Shown piece by piece: positions 11,901-24,010 of a stretch of DNA of 64,000 bases. A program made the position numbers and the translations under genes. This DNA comes from Magnolia sinica (taxonomy: Eukaryota > Streptophyta > Magnoliopsida > Magnoliales > Magnoliaceae), in NCBI RefSeq assembly GCF_029962835.1, contig NC_080577.1, positions 7,726,501-7,790,500 on the forward strand, in the 5' to 3' direction. Position 1 is the stretch's first letter; every line of letters begins with the position of its first letter. The notes beneath the pieces are model-generated. The model saw only the letters and a program-made list of their open reading frames with translations. It searched no databases and was not told the DNA's origin.

Positions 11901-14900
11901 AACATACCTCTCTTGCGCAGATTGTCGACCGTTAGGATTTTCTGTTTGCAAACGAGCCATCTGAATACCTGGATTTTTGGTGGGGCGAGGGATTTCCAGA
12001 TCCGATAGACGTTCTGGGATTCAAGAGACACCGGACTGATAAGGAGGGAGGCGTACAGGGATTTAACCGAGAAAGAACTGTTTTTTGCCTGTCTCCATAT
12101 TAAAGCATCTTCTGCTGACTGATCTGGAGAGGTTGCAGCTACACAATTCAGCAATTCCACGTATTCAGTGACCTCCCAATCTTGCAAATTACGCCTGCTA
12201 GGCAGATTCCACACGATGTTATTACGTTGGAGCTCATAACAATCAGCGACAAAGCAGTCCTTTGAGGGGCCAAGAAGATAAATATTAGGGAACCTATCTT
12301 TGAGAAGAGAGGGACCGATCCAGGGATCTTTCCAGAATCGAATTCTATTCCCTTTGCCCAGCTCAAAAGCCATACCCCTCGACACTAAAGAATGTTGCTT
12401 CTGAATTCCTTTCCAGATTGCCGAGGCCTTGTAGGATGAGGATTCCCTGATCCACCAACCACCCGCGGACGTTCCATATTTACCTTTTATGACCAAGTTC
12501 CATAGGGCCCCATTTTCTGTCCCTAGTCTCCAGATCCACTTCCCAAGGAGAGCCTGATTCATCACCGATAAGTTCTTTGTGCCAGCCCCTCCTGCTTTGT
12601 GTTGCTGACACACCTCATCCCATCGCAAAAGATGGAACTTCCTCTCCTCCCTGCCGTGCCATAGAAAATCTTGTCTTAGTCTATCAATAGATGAGATAAC
12701 CTTGCGAGGGCACTTGAACAATGACATATAGTAGGTCAGCAAGTTCGATAGGGTTGCCTTGATGAGAGTGAGACGACCTCCCAGCGATAAGTATCTACAT
12801 TTCCATCTTGCCAAGTAATTTTGAATTTTGGATGTAATCTTCTCCCATTGTGACTTAGGAGGGCTGCCAATGCATAAAGGCAACCCCACGAAGGTGGACG
12901 GAAGAGCGGCAGCCGAGCAGTGTAGAATGTCAGTAAAAGGCTTGAGCTCCTCTGGCTCTAGATTAACCCCAAATAACTTTGATTTGGCAAGATTAACTCT
13001 CAAACCCGACACAGCTTCGAAGCAGCAGATAGAGGTCCTCGGATTTTGCAGCTTGGCTGAGTTAGCGTCACAGAAGATTAGCATATCATCTGCAAACTGT
13101 ATGTGCGAAAAGGGCCTGCTCATACCTTTAATTTGAATGCCTCCAAGGAGACCTACTGAGACGCCTTTTAGGAGTTTGGATTAGGCCTCGACCACAATGA
13201 GAAAAAGAAAGGGGGATGGAGGGTCGCCTTGCCTTAATCCTCTAGAGCTCTTGAAAAAGCCCTTGGGAGATCCGTTTAAGAGCACCGAGAAGAATGCCGA
13301 ACCTATGCATTCTCTGATCCACTTGCACCATTTCTCCCCAAAACCCATCCTCTTCATCATGTAATCTAGGAAATTCCAATCCACATGGTCGTATGCTTTC
13401 TCAATGTCTAACTTACACACAAGAGCCTTCACCCCGTACCTATCGCTAGAAAAAGTGGCCCGATAGTCAAGAAAAGCCCACCATGGGATCTCATGATCGT
13501 GGCCCACTCATCGGATTGGTTTTATATTTTAGGTTTTGCTTATTGTTATTATTTAGAACATCGTGAACGCTTTAGATTTTCTTATTTAGTTTTTATTTTA
13601 GTTTACTTCATCGTAAGTAATGCACATGGTGTGAGTTTTGGGTATAGGGTTCTCCATATAAAACATCTTGTAGTTCTTTTCATTGATGCTTAATAAAAAT
13701 TCCCGCTTTAGCAAAAGTGGGTGCGAAGCCCTCCCTTTTCGAAGGGCGAACTACTTGGAATTTGTCCTTTTGTTGCGATTTCTTCATTGAAGCAGTTTTC
13801 CAGATTTCGGCCCGCAAACACAAACCGTACATCGGATCGACCTGAAATTTGGAGGTTTTGGAGTCCATCCTGGGATGGCCTTTTTCTAAATAGACACACG
13901 GATCACTGTCCGTCCCAGATATTATCTAATTGAAATTAGGGAATCCCTTAGATTAGGGACTGATTTTTATGCATGAGTAGTTGATTTTATTTCCCTTTGA
14001 CATTGTTTGGTTTATAATTTTATCGGTCCAGTCCTAGCCTGTGTCGGCTTGGACCCGCATAGATTCCCCTTTAATTGAATGTTGATCTAAGCCTGAAATC
14101 TTGCATATCATATTTAATTTTCCATGTCCTGCATCACAATGTCTAACTTACACACAAGAGCCTTCACCCCGTACCTATCGCTCGAGTCGAGGCACTCATT
14201 TGCTATTAGCGTGCTGTCTATTATCTGTCTCCCAGCTATGAAGGCGCTCTGATGGCCCGAAATGACCTTGCCGATCACCTGTTTAAGCTGGGATGCGAGG
14301 ACCTTCGCCAGAATTTTATAAGGCCCTCCGACTAAGATGATCGGTCTGAAATCCTTGAAGGAAGCAGCCCCCGGCATTTTCGGAATGAGGCCGATGAAGG
14401 ATGCTCCTAGGCCTTTAGACAATCTGCCTCGCTCAAAAAGCTCCTTAAAGAAAGCCATGACATCATCCCTTATGACCTCCCAAAACCATTGAAAGAATGA
14501 AATTGGGAAATCGTCCGGACCAGGGGCCTTTTCACTGCCAAGGGAACCAATTGCAGACTTTACCTATTCGACCGAAATTGGGGCTTCCAGCCGACAGGCT
14601 TCATCTGAAGAAATACAGTCCATCTGAAGGTGGTCCAGGCCTGGGCGCTGCCATTCTTCATTTTTTAACAGGGAGCTAAAGTGGGATATTGCCTCTGCAG
14701 CGATAGATTCCTTATCTTCGATTCTGACCCCTTCCATGGTAATACTAGATATCTTGTTGCAACTAGCGTGAATATTGGCAATTCTGTGGAAGTATTTGGT
14801 GTTCTTGTCACCTTCCTTGATCCACTTGCATCTTTGATGGTGTCAAAAACACATTTGGGGTGTCCGAAACTGGGGCTGTTAGAAGTAAGGCATGTCACAA

Positions 14901-17900
14901 TGCCTGTTACAAAGGGAACATCTACTCTACGTGGTGTTATGCTATGAAAAATGCTAGCCGAATAGTGGCTATTGTTTTCTCGACGATGGCTTTTATATAA
15001 TGGATTAACAGCTGTTATCAACACCAGGATATATGGCATTAAGTTGTGATATGTGATGCCTTTCAGCAAATCGACCATTATTTTCTTGTCTGCAGTACAT
15101 CTTCCACTTATCCTTTTTACTGTTTTTTGTTTTATGATGGCTGTTATTACCACTACATTATAGCAATGTCAGTCAGCTGTTACAACTTTTAAGGTCATAA
15201 CACCTTTTTTCGCCAACACATCAGCTTTTTAAATCATCATCAGCATCCAAGCCTTATCCCAACTAATTGGGGTTGGCTACATGAATCCTTTTCGGCCATT
15301 CCAGTCTATCAAGGGCCATAACTTTAGCTTTTTAAATAATAAAAAATATATTTTAGCAGTTTTTTGTAATTATTTCATCACCATCATCATATCCTTGCCT
15401 TAGTGACTGGTATCACTTTATTATCATGTAAGCTTGGCAAAAGTTTGATGACCAGCTGCCCACCTGACATCTACTGACCTCCTTTCCTGGGGCTGGGAAT
15501 TAGCAGGTGCAACTACTACCAGGCGGAATTAGTATATTGTAATTATTTACATGTAAGAAAAAACCCAAAAATGGATAAGAACTATAAACCTCGAAGATAA
15601 TTGCTTTGACTCAAAATCCATTGTCAAGTCCTACTCAGAGGAATATGGTATGGTCTTTTGCAATAAAGTGATAGATGCAATTGCCATGAAATGACCTACT
15701 AGCAGATTAATAGATCACTTCAGAATGGCATATACATTGGACATCCTGGGTTTGCAGCAACCTACATCCATTTCATTAGGAATTGATTATCTATGTAAAA
15801 TAGAGTCCCAAAGAAAAGGATATGACAATAAACACAAATATGGTCATTTCTATGAGTTGTATCTAGGAGTCTTGGACATGCGGACACAATGTAGCACAAT
15901 TTCAGGAAAAAAAAAAAAGTGATTTGCCATTTTATATATCTGCTCTGTCCGTGGTGTTAGGTTTGTTTCACCTGTTACCTACCTCTTTAGTTAGAAATTC
16001 ATACTTTAACATATCTCTGACAAGATTAATCAGTCCTTATGATGGGTCTGCTTCTATTTAAGATATTGTGGCCCTAGCGCTGTTACTTGTATGAAGTTTG
16101 TATCAAATGAGCACTGCATCCGTAAGACTGAGTTGTTCTGTAATGAATTCATTATTTTGGATGTACTCTTTGCCTGACAAAAAACTTTGGTTCTTGTTTT
16201 CTTTTTCCTAGAAGTACATGCCACGGAGAAAAACTGGAGAAGAAACGAACTTTACTTATGTTGAATGTTTGTTGTACACGTTTCACCATTTAGCTCACAA
16301 GGTTAGTGAAACCTTTTCAATCTATTGACTTATTTTATGTTTGTCCGGTTGTCCTTGCTGAATTGGTACTAAATCTGATGCAGACTCCTAATGCCACGAA
16401 TAGTCTATGCGGTTACAAGATAGTGACTGGCCAACCATCTGACAGGCTTGGGGAGGATTTTTCAGACCAGTATAAGGACTTCACTGAGAGGTAAAGCCGT
16501 TATCAAAATAATTTGATCACCATTTCCTATTTCATAAAGGGTGGACATTAATGCTTCACTTTTCTGAACATCTACCAATGAAAAGTTAGTTAAAAAAGAG
16601 GAAAAGATTCTTAGCTTTGGTGTTCTTACCATAAGAAATGTTTTTTTAATTATAATATTTTAATTCCTTTTTTGTTTCTTGTATTTCATTTGCAAGTCAT
16701 TGCTTAGAGGTTAAGTCTTTGTATTGGTATATGAAGTAATAGGAAGTAATAGTACCGCTTCTAGAATGTCTCATCATGAATGTGCATGCTATAATCTGCC
16801 CTTGCGTGTGCACATGCAAGTGTCAGTAGAAGTAATGCTGTAAATGGTATGTATTGGATGTGACACATTTTTTTCCCTTTTAGTTGCAAAAAGAGTTTCT
16901 TTTGTCCCAAACCAAAACTTCGATTGAAATAGCTTGATTACAGAGGGACCAGCCAATAGGGATTATGTAGGTCTTGTGGCCTTTTCTTCCTTTCTAACAA
17001 AACTTCAACATAGCCAAGGAAAAGAGGCCTGTGATACTCTTTAGCTGATTATTGTACGAGTAAATATGTCATCCGTCTACAGGTTCATAGTTTGTCAGCC
17101 CCATATATTAGAAATTCAGATCTAATACCACTATCAATCTTGCGCTTTTATAGAAGCATGTTCAACAAAGATAGAACAATCAAAACTAGAAACAACCAAT
17201 CAAGCAATCACAAACACACGATTTTACGTGGAAAACCCTTGTGGGAAAAACCACGGCAGAAAGCAATAGAGATCTCCACTATAATCAAAACCTTAGAGTT
17301 GCACCACTCACCTTCTCCGATTACAAAAGCAACCTGATCTCCCCTTTCAATGCACACCCCATAAAAAGCCCTAGCTCTTGAGAAAAATTCCTTCCCAAGC
17401 TCTTCCAAGTGTAGAAAACCCTCTCAACTTGCAAAATCCTTGCCTTGTGAATGAAAACACTCGTCTCTCTAAGCCCTAATCGAAACATAACTTGAATCCC
17501 CAACTTGCACAAATTTGTGTAACAGAGTCGGCGTCTGTTGGTTAGATCGAACGCACCTTCGATCAAACTGATAGTCACCTTCAGTCAGACCAACACAATC
17601 TTGCTCAGCTCATGAGAAATCCTACATTCTGTAGGTCGGACTGACACCCAATTCAGTCCTACCGACAGAGCCCTGCTTCAACTCCCAGACTGCGCAAAAT
17701 CCAAGGCATCCACAACAATCTTTATCTTGACTTGTATTCTGTCAAGTCACCCTAAAGATCTCTCGTGCTAGCCTCCACTTTGAGCATAGACCGCTTCCCG
17801 CATCCTCCACCTGGAACGCAGCTCCATCCGCACCCGTGCGAGGGTGTGCCCAATCTCATCAATGGATGGTGAGATCGATCAAGCTCAAGTAGTGCTTGAA

Positions 17901-20538
17901 CTTATCCGTGGTCACCGTCTCCGTCAACATGACCACGACATTTTCATTCGTGTGAATCTTTTGAAAGTGGATCTCTCCTGAAGCAACAAGTTCCCGTATC
18001 TTATGGAACCTTACGTCATGCCGATTTGCTTGATTCATGCATGTTATACTTGATTTAATACTAGATGTATAACCAAGTTGTTCCGTAACGGTAACGGTGG
18101 CCATAACGGCCACAATCATTACCTTTACGATACAGGGCATAAGCCTTGTAACGGCCATTATGGTCTCTCTTTTTTATTTTTTGAAAAAACCCCCGAAAAA
18201 CTTGTATCTGCCCCGTAATGTTGATTAAAAAGTATGAAAAACCTATATATGTCTTGTAATAGACCATTACGGGGTTATTATGACCTTTATAGGGGATGTG
18301 ACGTGCCGTTAACAACAATTACAGGTTTTTATTTTTTCCCCATAACGGCTGTTACGGCCGTTACGACCCCATAATGTGTAACGGTTGCCACCGTTACCTT
18401 TATGTAACGGCCTTTAAACTACACCATATGGATAATGCTCTAACTATCGCATTACAACCGAATCACCTCTTGCTTCAACTCAAGTTCTCCAATCAGACCC
18501 TTTAACCATAATGCCTCATTTGACGCCTTCGTCGCAACCATATATTTTGCCTCTATTGTAAACAACGCTATCATAGATTGTAGCGTAAATCTCCAACAAA
18601 TTGGTCTGCTTGCTAATGTGAAAACATATCCCGTAGTGGACCTCCTATTGTCCAGATCTCTTGTATAATCTTTATCCACATAGCCTACAACTTCTCCTTA
18701 AGCTCCATGTCCCCTGAACATGATCCCAGTGTCGATTGTGCTTCTGAGATACTTGAGAATCCACTTGACTACATTTCAATACTCTTTTTTCGGATGCATC
18801 ATATATCTGCTGACTACCCTATCTTTCACAAAAAAAAAAAATAAATAAAATAAAAATTCGTTGACTACACTAACTACCTGTGAGATATCCAGCCTTCTGC
18901 AAACCGTTGCATACAGGAGACTTCACTGAACTCACGTATAGGGGTGTACACGAACTGAGCTCGCTTGGTTAGCTCGCTCGACTCGACTCGAAAAAGCTCG
19001 ATTCGACTCGGTTCGAAGTTGAGTTCGAGCCGAGTTGAGCTGATTTTGTGAACTTGAAAATGAGTTCGAGCTGGCCCCAGCTCGATTCGAACTCGGATCG
19101 AACCAGTTCAGTGACTCGGTTACTTAGCTATTGATGTTGCTCACCAAGTGTTTGATGAAATGACTCGATGAAGTGTGGCTGGTGGCAAGGAAGGTATGTA
19201 CATGAAACAAATATATTTTTTTTCTTGATTTTTATGTTGCTTAGAAGGTGTTTGATAAAATACCTATAAAACCATTGCTTCTGTTTGTAAAATAGTGTGG
19301 GATTTTGAAGTTGCAGTCTAGGTGTTTGTGAAAATGCCTCAATGGTGAACTCGGCTCGATCTTGGCTCGAACTCGACTCGAGATGCTGACCAAACCGAGC
19401 TGAGTTGGCCAGTCATGCTCGAGGACCGAGTCGAGCCGAGTTTGAGCTGAGGTCAGCTAGTGGCCGACACCCCTACTCACGTACAATACTCATGACATGT
19501 CTGAAATTGGCCAGCTCGACTCGGTTCGACTCGATGTACACCCCTACTCACGTACGATACTCGTGACATATCTGAAATCTCTTTTTTTGTGCTTGGACAT
19601 GACTTGGCTGACAACTGAAAGTAACCTGCTAGTGACATGATAATTGGCTTAGCACCTTCCATGTGGAACCTCTCTAGCACCTTTTACACATATCCTTTCT
19701 GAGATAGTCATAGCTTCAACTATCCATCTCTGTGAATCTCCATACATATGATCTTCATCGCAGTGCCCAAATCTTTCATATTAAACTCCTTGCTCAATAG
19801 AGACTTAAGCAAGAGTATCTCCTTCTTGCCCTTCGCAATCGAACCGCTTATACCACTGCCTCGAAGATTATTTTAGCCTATACAATGACTTCTTCTACCT
19901 ACACACGCGATCTTCCTTACCGATCTCCTCAAATCTTTTTGGCCGATTCATGTAAATAACTTCAAGTTCCAGTGAAGGAATGTCGTCTTCACGTCGAGCT
20001 GCTCCAATTTCAAATTAGATTCCGCTAACATAGCCAGTAACACCCTGATGGACGTATGTTTCACAACCAGAGAGAACTTCATTACTATTTACCCCTTCCC
20101 TCTGCAAGTATCCTTTTGCTACAAGCTGTGCCTTAAATTTTTCGTCCCTTTTTTCTATTAATCTTTCTTTCTTTTTGAACACTCGCTTGCACCCTATAGC
20201 TCTCTGACCTTTTGGAGTGCCATCAACTCCCATGTTTGATTCTTGTGTAGTGATTTCATTTCCTTGACCATGGCTGACATTCACTTGTCGCCATCCTTCC
20301 CAGACTTAGCCTATTCGTATCATATGTACCTAAATAGGACTTGCAAGTATCGAACCAAGTCCTATTTGGTCACATATGATACGCACATCTCGAATCGAGT
20401 ATCCATATATTTGTAAGATGACTCGTACCTGAGGAGACCAAGATGAGGTCTCCTTTTGAGCTCTCTTATGCTAAGCTAGTCGATTCGCCCGTGTTCTTTT
20501 TATTTTTGCTTTCTAGTTCATCCTTCTGTTTGTGGTAG

Positions 20539-20569
<31 letters not shown>

Positions 20570-23500
20570 GTGCCTCTTCACGCCACAGTAGAAGCATCTG
20601 TCCTTAACCTTCAATTTCAATCTAGACTTCTGATGTAGGACAATTAACCACTTGCTCTAAAAGCTCGAACTGTTAGAGTATGGCGAATTAATTCCTTTAT
20701 CTCATAGCCCAGGCCCCACATCTCATGGGTTAGGACCTCGGCCGAACCCCCTTCGTGGGCCCCAAATCACATGGGTCACCCACCTCGAGTGTGCCCCCGT
20801 ATCTCACGGGCTACCCCACTCGAGCCCGGTGTGAAATGCGCATTAATCACCCCTGGTAAGGAGTCTCGAACACGAGACCTCCCTCGTGGGCCCCAAATCG
20901 CATGGGTCACCCACTCCGAGTGTGCTCCTGCATCCAACAGGCGACCCCACTCAAGCCCAGTGTGAAAATGCCCCTGCATTAATCACCCTCGGTGAGGAGT
21001 CTCGAACACGAGACCTCTCGCTCTGATACCAATTTGATGTAGGACAATTAACCACTTGCTCTAAAAGCTCGAATTGTTAGAGTATGACGAATTAATCCCT
21101 TTATCTCATAGCCCAGGCCCCACATCTCATGGGTTAGGATCTCGGCCGAACCCCCTTCGTGGGCCCCAAATCACATGGGCCACCCACCTCGAGTGTGCCC
21201 CCGTATCTCACGGGCTACCCCACTCGAGCCTGGTGTGAAATGCGCATTAATCACCCCTGGTAAGGAGTCTCGAACACAAGACCTTCCCTGTGGGCCCCAA
21301 ATCGCATGGGTCACCCACCCCGAGTGTGCCCCTGCATCCAACAGGCGACCCCACTCAAGCCCAGTGTGAAAATGCCCTTGCATTAACTTCTTCCTGTCAG
21401 ACCGAGATTGCTCCGCGGATCTCCCATGTCTTTTACCTCCTTTTGCAACTAATCCTTTCGCATGGGAATTCTCATTGCTTGATTTCTTCCTCAACTCATT
21501 CGACACGAGAGCCACGGTGACTTCCTCTGTTTTTAGAGTATTCTTCCCATATAGCAGAGTACTAATGAAATTATCGTATGATGTGGGAAGCGATACTAGA
21601 AGTAGTAACGCTTTGTTTTCATCCTTGATTGTCTCCCCGAGCCTTGATAACTCATTACATATCTTTGTAAACGAGTTCATATGCTCCAAAAGATCGGATC
21701 CTTCACAAACAATATGTTAGTGAGGGATTTCGCTATGTATAGATCTTCTAGTTTCTTTTACATATCTAGGGCCGATTCCTCGTTCAGAACATTGTACATG
21801 ACTTCATCCGATATACACATACTGATGATGCTTATAGCCTTCTTCCCGAGTTCGCTCTAGTCATCTTCCGATATCTTATTCAATTTAGTCTCCAACAACA
21901 CCTTGCTCAACCCTTTTGACACTGGAATATCCTTAACCTTCTACTACCACGAACTAAAATTGTTCTTCCCATTGAATTTCTGTATACCAAATTTCAACCA
22001 TGACATCTTTGTTGATTCCTGAACATACTTAACCTAACACTCTGATACCACTTTGTTGTAATTCCAAGCCCACAACTCACCTGGATCAACCCTTACATAT
22101 TAGAAATTCGGATCTAATACTACTGTCAATCCTACACTTTTACGGAAGCACATTCAACGAACATCAACCAATCAAAACTAGAAACAACCAATCAAGCAAT
22201 CACAAACACGATTTTACGTGGAAAAGGAAAACCCTTATGGGAAAAACGACGGTACTAAGTGACAGAGATTTCCACTATAAGCAAAACCTTAGAGTTACAC
22301 CACTCACCTTCTCTGATTACAGAAGCAACCCAATCTCCCCTTGCAATGCACACCCTAAGAAAAACCCTTACCCTTGAGAAAAATTCCTTCCCAAGCCCTT
22401 ACAAGCGTAGAAAACCCTTTCAACCTACAAAGCCTTTGTCCTATGAGAGAAAACACTTAGTCTCTCTAAGTCCTAATCGAAACAGGACTTAAATACCCTA
22501 ACTTATGCAAAACCACGTAACATAGTCGGCGTCCGTTGGTTGGACCGACAGTCACCTTCGGTTGGACTGACTCAGACCGAGAGAATCCTGCTCTGCTCAA
22601 TCCGACCGATAGAGCCCTACTTCAACTCCTAGACTGCGCAAAATCCAAGGCATCTGCACAACAATTTGTTAGGTGAGAGCACTCCCACATCAATGCATAC
22701 TTCTCATTATATTGGCACAGTCACTTGTTCCACCACCATGCACAAATGCAAAATGCTTATGGTAAGGTTAGCAATGGGTTAGGCCCAAAATCAAAATTTT
22801 AAACAGGGCCGACCTGACCAGTTCTAAATCCAGGCCCAGAGGCAGCCCATTGCCAGACCATTTTAAACGTGTTGTCTCATTGCTTTGAACCACACTCTGA
22901 TGAAACCGCAACCTATTACAATTTACATGTCAATGGACGAAGTTCATTGAGGCATGGATCATACTGAACCTAAACCTGTGGCTTTGATGTATCATTATCA
23001 TCATCGAAGCCTTATCCCAGCTAATTGGGGCTGTCTGCACAAAGCCTGTTCCAGCTAACACTGTCAAAGACCATGTCTTCAGTTAAACCACAAGTAATTG
23101 GATCTTTGCTTACTACCTCCATCCACATCCTTTTGGACCTTCTCATTACCCTTTTAGAGCCTTTAACTTGAACCAACTCCTAACCGATGCAGTTTTTGGT
23201 TTCCGTTGCACATGGCCAAACAATCCAAGTCTTTACACCTTAGTTTCCCCAAAACATTCATATCTAATTCTATCCTTCCTCTTCTTGCTACTCATCCATC
23301 TCAACATCTTCATGTCATCTACACTCATCCAATGAACAGGTTGTTCCTTGATAGCCCAACATTCTGTCCCATAAAGCATGGCTTGTCTTATAGCCATCCT
23401 ATAAAATTTTCCCTTCAGCTTGATTAGTATGCAACAGTCACATAAAACTCCAGAGGCACACATCTCCATTTCATCCACCTAACTCTAATTCTATAAGCAA

Positions 23501-23974
23501 CATCCTTGATCCTTAACAACTTCTCTGCCCATGAATTATGGACCCAAGATATTAAAGGCTTTGATACATCTGGCGTACCAAATTATACATGTTGGCTGTC
23601 CATGCAAACAATGGCCATGGATGGAGAGTGGCTTTGACAGTTTTCTTTATTATTGGTTCTCTCATGAAATGCACATCTCTCTGTAAGGATTTGAGAATTT
23701 ATCTAGTTGGCCTTGAGACGGAGACTCTTGGGATTATAGCTCTGATCTTAGTTGCACAAGTGTGAGGGAAAGTGGCAGTGGATTCAAGTACTATGAGTGA
23801 GGGAAGCTTCTGTTTCAAAATATTAGCAAGCATGAATGCCTAGGAGCTGGTGCAGTGGCATGAGTTTGAAGTGCAGGCCGCACTTGATAGTAGGTTCCTG
23901 CAACTAAGGTATGTGATAAATTTTGGGAATAATAAACTACAGCTGCTAATAAAATTAGGATGCCAAATTTTCAG

Positions 23975-24010
<36 letters not shown>

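Larger units (their letters stand above)
11428..14822 (-). mobile_element. 5'-truncated L1-type LINE (LINE-1), interrupted
   Basis: On the minus strand the reading goes from [13 protein letters not shown] (about 14820) through the RT palm to the polyA tail (poly-T at 11428-11445). RT signatures: PISVE-like, [41 protein letters not shown] and FADD. A zf-RVT-like C-terminal region follows (Cys/His spacing near 11880-12000). It is flanked by 13 bp cacttgcatcttt at 11415-11427 and 14823-14835. That sequence also reads as plausible LINE codons (RCKW), so part may be microhomology rather than a pure TSD. A 689-bp segment splits the RT. Confidence 0.88.
17093..22663 (-). mobile_element. Ty1/copia LTR retrotransposon with internal deletion (copia-2)
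   Basis: LTRs at 17093-17717 and 22054-22663, an initiator-tRNA-Met primer site at 22039-22050 and a purine-rich tract (minus-strand aagataaagat) next to the left LTR. On the minus strand gag is followed, after about 300 bp of unrecognised DNA, by the RT, so protease and integrase are missing. It carries nested insertions at 18072-18420, 18939-19475 and 20631-21385. It lies in the 9-kb API5 intron, opposite to the gene. Confidence 0.88.

Noticed and set aside
13493-13933. Frames in the LINE insert as a captured gene fragment
   Set aside because: Short frames on both strands with no recognisable domain; the DNA looks LTR-like instead.
14665-15153. 162-codon minus frame
   Set aside because: Only its C-terminal part overlaps LINE-1, in the wrong frame for RT; the rest is intron DNA.
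20771-21369. Repeated MGHPPRVCP frames on the plus strand
   Set aside because: They lie in the two LTRs of the TRIM and are non-coding; the repetition reflects the LTRs.
22740-22870. gggttaggccc to gggccgacctgacc stretch as a MITE
   Set aside because: Compositionally like other debris but no paired ends or TSD.
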